Shown piece after piece: positions 9,081 to 18,400 of a DNA stretch of 64,000 bases. The number at the start of each line of letters is the position of its first letter. Within the stretch, counting starts at the first letter, position 1. A program made the position numbers and the translations under genes. The stretch spans positions 1,493,001 through 1,557,000 of the forward strand of contig NZ_JNIQ01000001.1 of assembly GCF_000702585.1 (NCBI RefSeq), read 5' to 3'. The DNA is from Exiguobacterium aurantiacum DSM 6208 (lineage in GTDB: Bacteria; Bacillota; Bacilli; Exiguobacteriales; Exiguobacteriaceae). The notes beneath the pieces are model-generated. The model was not told the DNA's origin and ran no database searches. It was given only the letters and a program-made list of their open reading frames with translations.

Positions 9081-9518
9081 TTATTGACGGACGATGAGCA
9101 CGTCGCACTTGGCGTACCGGACGATGCTCTCCGAGACGCTACCGATGAAGAAACGTTCGACCGCGTTCAAGCCGGTCGCTCCACAAATAATAAGGTCGAT
9201 TTCATGGTTCGGTGCAATCTTTTTCGCAATCGTCACTTTAGGGGAACCGTACTCGATGACGGTCTCGACTTCTTTGACACCCCGTTCACGCGCGCGGTTC
9301 ACATAATCTTCGAGCAATTCTTTCGCATACGTTTCGGCACGCTCGGTGATTGTCCGATCGTACGCTTCGACTGTGGCAAACGTGCGTGTATCAATCACGT
9401 GACCGATATACAGTTTCCCATCGTTACGGAGCGCGACGTCGATTGCTGTTTCAAATGCGCGTTCCGCCTCTTTCGAGCCGTCGACGGCAGAGAGGATATG
9501 TTTGTAGACAATTGCCAT
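9081..9518 (-). CDS. Universal stress protein UspA family
   Basis: A small cytosolic nucleotide-binding stress protein of 145 aa from ATG 9518, behind AAAGG. An in-frame ATG further upstream (9575) has no ribosome site. The N-terminus KHILSAVDGSKEAERAF is the typical first strand and Asp. The C-terminal GATGLNAVERFFIGSVSESI fits the G-x2-G-x9-G(S/T) ATP-binding signature. The molecular role is unknown, as for most of the family. Confidence 0.93.
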   Translation of the reverse strand: MAIVYKHILSAVDGSKEAERAFETAIDVALRNDGKLYIGHVIDTRTFATVEAYDRTITERAETYAKELLEDYVNRARERGVKEVETVIEYGSPKVTIAKKIAPNHEIDLIICGATGLNAVERFFIGSVSESIVRYAKCDVLIVRQ

Positions 9519-9701
9519 GTAAATCCCAACCTTTCGCTTGAAATGTACGTGCGGCTTACATGTATAGTATACCACTTCTATCGAAATTCACGCCCGCTTC
9601 TTCCGAGAATGTGTGAAATTTTCACAACTTTCTCTCCCGACAGGTTGAAGTTTGGAAATGGGCAACAGGAACGGGTAAGATGATACAGAGGAGGGATGAC
9701 G

Positions 9702-10427
9702 ATGAAACACGTAGTCATCACGGCCGGGGCCAAAGGCATCGGCCGCGTCGTGACGGAACGGCTGTTAGAAGAAGGGTGGCACGTCAGTGTGCTCCAACGA
9801 AACCCGATCGAATGGGAGCATGAACGGCTACATATGGTTGAAGCGCCGCTCACGGACCGTGAGGCGGTGCTCGCTGGGTACGGTCAGGCGGTCGCTAAGT
9901 TCGGTGAACCGGACGCGCTCATCTTGAATGCGGGACCGTATATATTTGACCGTAAATGTCTCGTTGACTTGTCAGACGAGGAATGGGACGAAGTGATCAC
10001 CGGGAACTTATCCGCATCGTTCTGGCTGATGCGCCGCGCCATCCCGAGCATGCGAGAAAATCAGTTCGGCCGCATCATCACGTACGGTTTCCCGGAAAGC
10101 GCGACGGCGCCCGGATGGTTGCACCGCTCCGCTTTTGCCGCCGCGAAGACGGGGCTCGTCAGTTTGACGAAAACGGTGGCGCTCGAAGAAGCGCGTTACG
10201 GCATCACGGCCAATATGATCAACCCAGGCAATATCGTCGGCTCCCAAAAAGAGATGCGCATCGATGAGGCGGAGGCCGACGGGCAGACGCCGGTCGGGCG
10301 CCACGGGACCGGCGAGGACATTGCGCGGATGATTTTGTTCTTGCTCGCCGCCGAATCGGACATGATCACCGGAGCAGTGATTGACGTGACCGGCGGCGTC
10401 AACGTCGTCCATCAATATCGGAAATGA
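9702..10427 (+). CDS. SDR-family oxidoreductase (YtkK-like) with a Phe at the catalytic Tyr position
   Basis: A short-chain dehydrogenase/reductase fold of 241 aa from ATG 9702; GAGGAGGG lies six bases before it, while ATG 9696 abuts the box. The TAGAKGIG dinucleotide loop is at residues 7-14, the NAG motif at 76-78, the structural Asn102 is present and Ser133 may be the catalytic Ser. The YxxxK motif reads FAAAK (Phe145, Lys149), so the proton-donating Tyr appears to be missing. GITANMINPGN follows as usual. Synteny with ytkK/ytkL near ackA in B. subtilis suggests orthology. The substrate is unknown. Confidence 0.85.
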   Translation: MKHVVITAGAKGIGRVVTERLLEEGWHVSVLQRNPIEWEHERLHMVEAPLTDREAVLAGYGQAVAKFGEPDALILNAGPYIFDRKCLVDLSDEEWDEVITGNLSASFWLMRRAIPSMRENQFGRIITYGFPESATAPGWLHRSAFAAAKTGLVSLTKTVALEEARYGITANMINPGNIVGSQKEMRIDEAEADGQTPVGRHGTGEDIARMILFLLAAESDMITGAVIDVTGGVNVVHQYRK

Positions 10428-10437
10428 GGGGTGCGGC

Positions 10438-11160
10438 ATGAGATTGGCCATACTGACAGACATCCATGGAAATGTGCAGGCGTTAGATGCCGTCTTGGAA
10501 CAATTGGACGAGCAAGGCGTCACGGACATTTGGAGCCTCGGCGACATGATCGCGATGGGCCCGGACTCGAATGAAGTGATGGCCCGGTTGCTCGACCGTG
10601 GGGTCCGGATGATCACCGGCAACCACGACGAGGCGGTGTTGTCGCTCCTTGAAGGGCGGGGGCACCCTGCGAGTTATGCGCATACGCGTCCGCATCATGA
10701 ATGGGTAGCGCGGACGTTGCGTCCTGACTACGCCGATGCGTTATTTCAGTTACCGCGAACGATTGAGGAACAAGTCGGGACGGAGCGAGTCTATGGGATT
10801 CACTATCATATCCCGATCGAGAAACGACAAGCGACGATTCTCGAAGAACCGTTCCATGAGATCCTCGAGGCGACGCTGCCGAACATGCAACGACTCTATG
10901 GGGAATATGACGCGGATATCGTCTGCTTCGGCCACCACCACCCGGTGCATGTGTTCGAGGACGCGGCGAAGCGGTACGTCAACCCCGGGGCGCTCGGTGT
11001 CGCAAGAGACGACTTGGCCCGATACGGGTTGCTCTCGTACGACGAGAACGGCTTCGCGATCGACTTGAGGGCTGTCCCATACGACAAGCAAGCGTTCATG
11101 GAACGGATGGAACGGCTCGACGTACCGCAACGGGAAGTCATGTTCCGTTTATTCTATTGA
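10438..11160 (+). CDS. Metallophosphoesterase family protein
   Basis: A calcineurin-like phosphoesterase of 240 aa. Metal-binding motifs appear in order: LTDIHGN (Asp8, His10), SLGDMIAMGP, TGNHDEAV, GIHYHIP and CFGHHHPVH, so the dinuclear site looks intact. The type is MJ0936/YfcE-like, cytosolic, usually a phosphodiesterase or phosphatase. It starts 10 bases after the SDR stop behind GAGGGGTG, so the two are probably co-transcribed. The substrate cannot be told from sequence. Confidence 0.88.
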   Translation: MRLAILTDIHGNVQALDAVLEQLDEQGVTDIWSLGDMIAMGPDSNEVMARLLDRGVRMITGNHDEAVLSLLEGRGHPASYAHTRPHHEWVARTLRPDYADALFQLPRTIEEQVGTERVYGIHYHIPIEKRQATILEEPFHEILEATLPNMQRLYGEYDADIVCFGHHHPVHVFEDAAKRYVNPGALGVARDDLARYGLLSYDENGFAIDLRAVPYDKQAFMERMERLDVPQREVMFRLFY

Positions 11161-11194
11161 AAAGCCAGCCGCTGAGCAGCGGCTGGCTTTTTTC
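11161..11194. terminator. Bidirectional terminator, phosphoesterase / M24 peptidase
   Basis: A 15-bp perfect stem (11161-11175 with 11178-11192) is flanked by A and T runs between convergent genes. Confidence 0.88.
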
Positions 11195-11197
11195 AGG

Positions 11198-12295
11198 TCA
11201 ATTGACTTCTTGGAGCGCTTTCGGGTAGCTTGTCAACAGGATTGGACCGCTTTCCGTCATGACGATGTCATCCTCGATACGGACACCACCGACGCCAGGG
11301 AGATAAATCCCCGGCTCGACCGTGAACGTCATCCCGACTTGGGCCGTCATGTCGTTATTCGCCGCCATCGACGGGAACTCATGAACTTCGATGCCGATGC
11401 CGTGCCCGACACGGTGAGTGAAGTATTCTCCGTAACCGGCCGTCGTGATGACTTGACGGGCCGCGATGTCGATGGAGCCGAGCGTCGCACCGACACCCGC
11501 CATCTCGATGGCGGCAAGCTCTGCTTGGAGGACGGTCTCATAAATTTCACGTTGTTTCGTGCTCGCTTCGCCATAGACGACCGTGCGAGTAATGTCAGAG
11601 CAATACCCTTGCCAGACGACCCCTAAGTCGAACAACGCGAAGTCGCCTTTCTTGAGGCGGTTGTTCCCGGGCACCCCATGCGGGTCGGCGCTGTTTTCCC
11701 CAAACAGGACGAGAGTGTCGAATGACATTTCGCGGACGCCTTGTTTTTTCATGGCGTATTCGATTTCGGCGATGACCTCGAGCTCGGTCACGCCTTCGCG
11801 CAAGGCGCGGATCCCGGTCTCGATCGCCATGTCCGCGAGCTCAGCGGCGCGCTTCATGACGCGTACCTCATCCGGGGTCTTGATCATGCGAAGCGCTTGA
11901 AGTTCTTCCGTCAAGTCGATGATCGATAGGCCCGCGAATCCGGCCCGCAACTGTTCGACTCGGTTGTATGTCAAATGTTCTCCTTCGATACCGATCCGTT
12001 CCGGGATGATTTGTTGGTCAAGGAAAAGTTTGACTACTTTGTCCCACGGGTTCTCGTGGTCCATATACGTGACGATATCCCCGGTCCACTCGCTCGCTTC
12101 GACGATGCCTTTCTCGAGGGCGGGACAGACGATTGCCGTCGTCCCGTTCTTCAAGACGAGGATGGCGATCAGTCGTTCATGCGCCTCGGCATACACACCT
12201 GAAAAATAAAAGACGGACGCCTTCGATGTGACGAAAGCGGCGTCTAATCCTTTCGTGGCCAAAGATTGGGCGATTTGGTTTGTTCGTTGGTTCAA
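11198..12295 (-). CDS. Xaa-Pro peptidase, M24 family
   Basis: A cytosolic metallopeptidase cleaving Xaa-Pro bonds, 365 aa. I chose TTG 12295 because GGAAGGAAGGG lies seven bases upstream and the resulting N-terminus (LNQRTNQIAQ) matches the family length of about 360. ATG 12319 is in frame but has a poor ribosome site. An N-terminal creatinase-like domain precedes the pita-bread fold. Metal ligands are visible in order: ALFDLGVV, SDITRTVV, GHGIGIEVHEFP, TVEPGIYLP and VRIEDD. Whether it is a prolidase or aminopeptidase P cannot be decided by eye. Confidence 0.88.
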   Translation of the reverse strand: MNQRTNQIAQSLATKGLDAAFVTSKASVFYFSGVYAEAHERLIAILVLKNGTTAIVCPALEKGIVEASEWTGDIVTYMDHENPWDKVVKLFLDQQIIPERIGIEGEHLTYNRVEQLRAGFAGLSIIDLTEELQALRMIKTPDEVRVMKRAAELADMAIETGIRALREGVTELEVIAEIEYAMKKQGVREMSFDTLVLFGENSADPHGVPGNNRLKKGDFALFDLGVVWQGYCSDITRTVVYGEASTKQREIYETVLQAELAAIEMAGVGATLGSIDIAARQVITTAGYGEYFTHRVGHGIGIEVHEFPSMAANNDMTAQVGMTFTVEPGIYLPGVGGVRIEDDIVMTESGPILLTSYPKALQEVN

Positions 12296-12455
12296 GTCGA
12301 TTCCCTTCCTTCCGTTCATTAGCTTTCTGGTCCATTATATCGTTTTCGAAATTAGAAAGGAAATGTAACAATTTCAGTAGTACAGTTTGAAGAAGATGGA
12401 CTGATACAGTATACTGGAAGTGACAGAAAATGTATTGAAGAAAGGGACTCGTGAC

Positions 12456-13766
12456 ATGACAACAAAACATGAACAGATCATTGCACATATCGAGTCACTC
12501 GATGTGGGGGCCAAAATTTCTGTTCGCCAAATCGCAAAAGAGTTGGCGGTTTCAGAAGGGACGGCTTACCGGGCCATCAAAGAAGCGGAGAATTTGGGCT
12601 TCGTCTCGACGATCGAGCGAGTCGGCACAATTCGGATCAAACGGAAACATAAAGAAAACATCGAGAAGTTGACGTTTGCCGAAGTCGTCAACATCGTCGA
12701 CGGGCAAGTGCTCGGCGGTCGTGACGGTCTCCATAAGACACTCTCGAAATTTGTTATCGGTGCGATGAAACTAGAGGCGATGATGCGTTACATCGACGTC
12801 GATTCGCTCGTCATCATCGGGAACCGGGAAAAGGCTCACGAGCTCGTCTTGCAATCGGGCGGCGCCGTCTTGATTACCGGGGGGTTTGATACGACCGACG
12901 AAGTGAAGCGAATGGCGGATAAATACAACATGCCGGTCATTTCGACGTCATATGACAGTTTCACCGTGGCGACGATGATCAACCGGGCGATTTACGACCG
13001 ATTGATCAAAAAAGAGATTCTGCTCGTCTCAGATATCCTCATCCCGCTGCACGATACGTTCTATCTGAAAGCGGACGATACGGTCAAGCGGTGGCATGAG
13101 TTGAACGAACGGACGAAACATAACCGCTATCCTGTCATCGATGAACAGATGAAAGTCGTCGGGGTCATCACCGCGAAAGACATCATCGACCGTGCGCACG
13201 ACACCGAGATCGAAAAAGTCATGACGAAAAGCCCGATCACGGCCGGCGTCCAGACGAGTGTCACGAATGCTGCCCATCAAATGGTGTGGGAAGGGATAGA
13301 AATGCTCCCGGTCGTCGATAATTATGGCCGCTTGCTCGGCATCATCAGTCGCCAAGACGTGTTGAAGGCGCTCCAACTCGCAAACCGTCAGCCTCAAGTC
13401 GGCGAGACGTTCGATAACATGATCACAAATCAGTTAAAAGAGGACCCGGCCTCTAACGGGACGGCGTTCACAGTCGAGGTGGCACCGCAGATGACGAGCC
13501 ATATGGGGACGGCTTCGTCAGGCGTCTTGACGACGTTGCTCGTCGAAGGGGCGACGAGAAGCCTCCGACACATGAAAAAAGGGGACCTCGTCGTAGAGAA
13601 CATCACCGTCTATTTCATGAAGCCGATTCAAATCGAGAGTCAAATCCGTGTGTCGGCGAACGTCTTCGATCTCGGGCGAAAGTTCGGCAAAGTCGACGTC
13701 GAGATGACGCAAGGGACGCAACTCGTCGCCAAAGCGCTCGTCACGGCACAATTGATCGACCGCTAA
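12456..13766 (+). CDS. CBS/DRTGG/HotDog-domain transcriptional regulator (YtoI-like)
   Basis: A 436 aa cytosolic protein from ATG 12456 behind AAAGGGA. Domains in order: an N-terminal winged-helix/HTH (about 1-65, ISVRQIAKELAVSEGTAYRA), a DRTGG domain (about 70-180), two CBS repeats (about 190-310, with VIDEQMKVVGVITAKDI and LPVVDNYGRLLGIISRQDV), and a C-terminal HotDog thioesterase-like domain. This unusual combination is that of B. subtilis YtoI, whose ligand and targets are not established. Position beside ytpI and nrnA is conserved. CBS pairs normally bind adenine nucleotides, and its neighbour nrnA handles pAp and nano-RNA; a link is speculation. Confidence 0.9.
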   Translation: MTTKHEQIIAHIESLDVGAKISVRQIAKELAVSEGTAYRAIKEAENLGFVSTIERVGTIRIKRKHKENIEKLTFAEVVNIVDGQVLGGRDGLHKTLSKFVIGAMKLEAMMRYIDVDSLVIIGNREKAHELVLQSGGAVLITGGFDTTDEVKRMADKYNMPVISTSYDSFTVATMINRAIYDRLIKKEILLVSDILIPLHDTFYLKADDTVKRWHELNERTKHNRYPVIDEQMKVVGVITAKDIIDRAHDTEIEKVMTKSPITAGVQTSVTNAAHQMVWEGIEMLPVVDNYGRLLGIISRQDVLKALQLANRQPQVGETFDNMITNQLKEDPASNGTAFTVEVAPQMTSHMGTASSGVLTTLLVEGATRSLRHMKKGDLVVENITVYFMKPIQIESQIRVSANVFDLGRKFGKVDVEMTQGTQLVAKALVTAQLIDR

Positions 13767-13803
13767 AAAAATGAGCTGATGAATCACATCAGCTCATTTT
13801 TTA
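13767..13803. terminator. Bidirectional terminator ytoI / ytpI
   Basis: An 11-bp perfect stem (13771-13781 with 13787-13797), with an A run before and a T run after, lies between convergent genes. Confidence 0.85.
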
Positions 13804-13806
13804 CTA

Positions 13807-14121
13807 TTAAGGTTGGTTGATCGGCTCATCGGCAGCGAGTGGATAAATTTTACGGTAGCGCACGAATCCGACGATGGCGTTGCCGACGCCGAGGACGAGC
13901 ATGACGATGCTGACGATCCATCCGACGGTCGAGTCGAGCCCGAGCCCGCCGACCATTTGGTTAATCGCGAACAAGGCGAGGAACAAGCTGAGCCAAATGA
14001 GGGCCTGCGTGTTGAACAACGCTTTTCGGTACGGCGTTTTCGTAAGATAGGCACGTCGTTTATAGACGAAGTAGGCGCCGAGCGCGAATAGGATGAGCCC
14101 GATAATAACGAGTTGAGCCAA
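13807..14121 (-). CDS. YtpI family small membrane protein
   Basis: A 104 aa integral membrane protein with three predicted helices, roughly residues 3-18, 40-60 and 66-87, separated by a basic loop (YKRRAYLTKTPYRKA). The length and position between ytoI and nrnA match YtpI, a family of unknown function. The start at 14121 follows AAAGGGG. It is divergent from nrnA. Confidence 0.82.
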   Translation of the reverse strand: MAQLVIIGLILFALGAYFVYKRRAYLTKTPYRKALFNTQALIWLSLFLALFAINQMVGGLGLDSTVGWIVSIVMLVLGVGNAIVGFVRYRKIYPLAADEPINQP

Positions 14122-14198
14122 GTGAAGAAACCCCTTTCAAACAAGTAATCTGTTATCATCATACCATAGAATAACGTTCAAGAAAGCGAGGAATGGCT

Positions 14199-15167
14199 AT
14201 GGCACATTGGCCAGAAGCAACAACCATCAAAGCGTCCATCGAAGCGGCAGACACGATCATGATCCACCGTCACGTCCGTCCGGACCCTGACGCCCTCGGC
14301 AGTCAGTTAGGACTGAAACGAATAATCGAACGTGCGTATCCAGAGAAAAAAGTATACGTCGTCGGCGGCATCGTAAGAGATTTAGAATTTTTAGGAAAGA
14401 TGGAACATGTGGAGCCTGACATGTACGATGAGGCGCTCGTCCTCGTCCTGGACACGGCCAATCATGAACGGATTGACGGGCCTCATGCCTTGAAAGGGAA
14501 GACGGTCATCAAAATTGATCATCACCCAGATGAAGATCCGTATGCGACGCACCAAATCGTCGACACGACGGTCAGTTCGACGTCGGAAATGATTGCAGAA
14601 CTCGCGGAGATGTGGCAGATGCCTCTCGATCAAGAGTCGGCCTTCCTATTGTTCGCGGGCATCGTCGGGGACACGGGACGCTTCCAGTTCCGCAACGCGA
14701 CGCCACGCACGTTCGAAGTCGCGTCGAAGCTGCTCGCCTATGGCATCGACACGAACCGGTTGTATCGTCAAATGTACAAGACGAACTTGGCGACGCTTCA
14801 GCTCCAAGGTTACGTGTTGCAACACGTACAAGTGACGGAGGCGGGCGTCGGTTACGTCAAGATTGACGCCGACGTGCTGCGGACGTTCCATGCGACACCT
14901 GAAGCAGCATCACAACTCGTCAACAGCTTCTCCGGGCTGGAAGGCTTGAAGTGTTGGGTTATGTTCGTGGAGAATAAAGACGAGATCCGTGTCCGAATCC
15001 GCTCGAAAGGGCCCGTCATCAACGACGTGGCAAAACGATACCGTGGCGGCGGGCATCAGATGGCCGCTGGCGCCACGATCGATCGTTGGGATGAGATGGA
15101 TGAGGTGATCGCTGCACTCGATGAAGTCGCGCGGCCGTATACGTTTGAAACGAATGAAGAGAGCTGA
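14199..15167 (+). CDS. nrnA: Bifunctional oligoribonuclease / pAp phosphatase NrnA
   Basis: A DHH-DHHA1 phosphoesterase that degrades nano-RNAs and 3'-phosphoadenosine 5'-phosphate in the cytosol. It is 322 aa from ATG 14199, six bases after GCGAGGA; ATG 14193 is in frame but too close. Motifs: HVRPDPDALGSQ, VLDTANHER, KIDHHPDED (the DHH), GIVGDTGRF and the C-terminal substrate-binding RYRGGGHQMAAGA. It sits upstream of dnaE, as in B. subtilis except that ytrI/ytrH are absent. Confidence 0.95.
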   Translation: MAHWPEATTIKASIEAADTIMIHRHVRPDPDALGSQLGLKRIIERAYPEKKVYVVGGIVRDLEFLGKMEHVEPDMYDEALVLVLDTANHERIDGPHALKGKTVIKIDHHPDEDPYATHQIVDTTVSSTSEMIAELAEMWQMPLDQESAFLLFAGIVGDTGRFQFRNATPRTFEVASKLLAYGIDTNRLYRQMYKTNLATLQLQGYVLQHVQVTEAGVGYVKIDADVLRTFHATPEAASQLVNSFSGLEGLKCWVMFVENKDEIRVRIRSKGPVINDVAKRYRGGGHQMAAGATIDRWDEMDEVIAALDEVARPYTFETNEES

Positions 15168-15188
15168 CCGGTGTCAGCTCTCTTCATT
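15153..15188. terminator. Bidirectional terminator overlapping two convergent stop codons
   Basis: A 16-bp perfect stem (15153-15168 with 15173-15188, CGGT loop). It includes the last codons of nrnA and of the converging small gene, so both coding ends double as terminator arms. Confidence 0.8.
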
Positions 15189-15375
15189 TCGTCTCTTCTT
15201 CTTTTGGGATGAACCATGTGCCGCGATCGGTCACATCCTCAACTACATCAAGTTGGTACTCGGTAATGTACTTGCGGAGCCGATCGATAATTTCAGGACT
15301 GTCGGCAAATACGGTCTGGCCGTTCTGTAGATCCGACAGCTTGTCGCGCGCGATTTGTCCCCGATTAATAATCAT
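15184..15375 (-). CDS. Small hypothetical protein, 63 aa
   Basis: I do not recognise it. It is a soluble, charged 63-residue protein (MIINRGQIARDKLSDLQNGQ, ending in WFIPKEEETK). The middle (SPEIIDRLRKYITEYQLDVVEDV) reads as an alpha-beta unit. The start has an excellent AAAGGGGGT box. The gene lies where B. subtilis carries the sporulation membrane genes ytrI/ytrH but is unlike them. It is divergent from dnaE. Confidence 0.7.
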   Translation of the reverse strand: MIINRGQIARDKLSDLQNGQTVFADSPEIIDRLRKYITEYQLDVVEDVTDRGTWFIPKEEETK

Positions 15376-15476
15376 ACGCTTTTACCCCCTTTTTACGATG
15401 GTTATGTCTATAATTATTGTATCAGAGAAGTGGTGACATGAGTTTGACAATTAAGAAAAAAGAGAGGAGGGGTCAC

Positions 15477-18400
15477 ATGCTTCATTTGAACGTTCGATCC
15501 GCTTTCAGCCTGATGCAGAGCACGATTCGGCTGGAACAATATGTCGCGCAAATGGCGGAGCGCGGCAGCAAGGCGATTGCCCTTGCGGACGACGCCTGTT
15601 TCGGGGTACCGCAGTTCTTTCGCTTGTGCGACCGCTACGGAGTCAAGCCGGTTTTCGGACTGCGGACCGTGTTGCGCGTCGACGGGTTGGATGTGACGAT
15701 TCTCGCTTATGCGCGAGAAGACCGTCACATCGAACAGTTATATCGCGTCGCCGGAGACGGGGCGATGAGGGAAGCGAACGATCTCGCCATCGTCGTCTTA
15801 CCCGAAAATTGGAAGACGAGTGACCCGATTCACCGTCGTCGGCTGTATCATCAACTGCTCAACTATGTGCCAGAAGAACGCCTATGGCTCGGCATTCCTT
15901 CCCCGCAGACGACGGAACAAGCGCTCGTCTTGAAGCAGTTACGCGGGATGCGGGAAGAACTCGGGGTGCGCTTGATTCCGACGCCGGAGACGGCGTATAT
16001 GCGACCTGACGACTTCGAGGCGTATCGGGCTCTTCTCGCCATCGGGGAAGGGGATGTGATCTCGCCGGAAGATATGCACCATAAAGGGCGTTATGTCCGT
16101 CTTCCGAGTGAGATGAACGATTGGTTCGAGCAAGGTGAACTTGAAGAGCTCGATCGGTTCGAAACGCTCGTGTCCGTCAAACAGCTGCCGATGGCCGAAT
16201 CGGCTATTCCTGAACTGCCTGACGCGTTCCTGCACTTAAAGCGGCTCGTCGCGGAGCGTTTGAAAGCGAAAGGGTTGCTCCACGACCCGTATATCGAACG
16301 GGCACGCTACGAGCTCGAGGTCATCGAGCGGACCGGCTTCGCGTCTTATTTCCTCATCGTCGAAGATATCGTCCGTTACGCGAAGGAACAAGCGATTGAA
16401 GTCGGCCCGGGCCGTGGGTCGGCCGCCGGTTCGCTCGTCAGTTTCGCCCTCGACATCACCGAAGTCGACCCGGTCCATTTCGAGCTCTTGTTTGAGCGAT
16501 TCTTGAACCCGGAGCGGGTATCGATGCCAGACATTGATTTGGACTTTGAAGATGAACGCCGGGAAGAAGTCGTTCGTTACGTGCTCGATAAGTATGGAGA
16601 GAACCACGCCGCCCCAATCGGTACGCTCGCCACGTTCGGCGCGAAAGCGGCTCTCCGCGATGTCGCCAGAGCGCTCGGGATGACGCTCGAAGAAGGGCAG
16701 GCGGCCAGTAAACAAGTGAAAGACGATGGACTGAACGGCATCATGGCGAACCCGACGAAGATGAAATGGTTCGCCGGCAGCCAAAAACGGTCGCAACTGT
16801 TGACGATCGCAACCCAGTTAGAAGGGTTGCCGCGTCAATCGTCCGTCCATGCCGCCGGTCTCGTCCTCAGCCGGGAAGCATTACAGTCTGTGACGCCGTT
16901 GCAACCGACGGACGGTGACCAAGTGACCCAATATAATATGAAAGATCTCGAAGCGTTGGGGCTGCTTAAAATCGACTTGCTCGGCTTGCGTAATTTGACG
17001 AAGCTGCGTCTCATGGAGGCGCTCATCCGAGAGACGGACGCGATGTTCTCTTTGAAGACGGTGCCGTTGAATGATGCCCGCACGCTACGACTGCTCGCCC
17101 GGGGCGACACGGATGGGATTTTCCAATTCGAGTCCGAGGGGATGAAGCAGGCGCTCCGACAAGTGAAGCCGTCGGAGTTTGAAGATATCGTCGTCACGAT
17201 GTCGCTCTATCGTCCAGGGCCGATGCAATTCATCGAGACGTATGCGAAACGAAAGCACGGCATGCCGTACAAACCGGTCCATCCCGTCGTCGGAGACATG
17301 ATGACGTCGACTTACGGGGTGCTCGTCTATCAAGAACAAGTCATGCGGCTATTGCGTGAGCTCGCCGGCTATACGTATGCCGAGTCGGACTTGGTGCGCC
17401 GAGCCATCGCCAAAAAAGACGCGACGGCGATTGACGTGGAGAAAGCACGGTTTTTAGAGCGGACCACACCGAAGTTCGGATTAGAATCGATGCAACACGT
17501 GTTTTCATGGATCGAGAAGTTCGCTGGGTACGGGTTCAACCGTTCTCACGCCGTCGCTTACAGTTTGATCAGTTATCGACTCGCTTACGTGAAGGCGCAT
17601 TTTGAACGGATCTTTTATCTCGTCACGTATGAGAAAACGAACCAACTCGTGCGCATGTTGCGGAAAGGGAGAATCCCCGTCTATGCACCAGACGTGCTGC
17701 ACGGTGAGGCCGGGGCGTTTTTAGAGGGACCGGGCGTTCGTCTCGGATTGAAAGCGATTCAAGGTTTGACGAAACGTGATGTCGAGCGCTTGATTGCCCA
17801 TCATACCGAGTTCACGGACGTGAGCCGGTTGCGTGAGTTGATGGAGTGGGGGGCGAAAGACCAGTTGAAACTGCGGCGGTTGCTCGGCGCCGGCGCGCTT
17901 GACCGTATGTACCACGGAAATCGCCGCGCGGCTTTTCTTGCCGTCGAGCGTCTGCGTGAAGAAGCGGACACGCACCTGCTCCCGGATGAACTGTCGTCGC
18001 TCGGCTTGAAGCGAACCGAGCCGACCGAACCGAACTGGTCGGAGGAAGAGCGGGAAGCGCTCGGGACGTGGATCGTGCATTCTCCACTGACGACGGTCGC
18101 TCCGCTCGGCGTCACGACGGTGACGATGGAGGATGTGTTGAATGGGGAAAAAGGGTTCGTCATCGTCTACGTCGATGAGGTCCGAACGTTCAAAACGAAA
18201 AAAAGTGAAGACATGGGTGTCATGATGGTCGATGACGGTGTCACACAGGACGAAGTCGTCGTTTTCCCTCGCGTCTATAAAGCGTTTGTACGTTCACTAT
18301 ACAGCGGTAACGTGTTGCTGCTTGAAGTCCACCCGAACGAACGCGACGGTCGCAGACAATTGATCGTCGAACGGGTCAGACCGTTACATGGTCAAGCGTT

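Noticed and set aside
9066-9683. Plus-strand ORF of 205 codons over the usp gene
   Set aside because: Mirror frame of the universal stress protein; low-complexity, Asp/Arg-rich translation without a start site.
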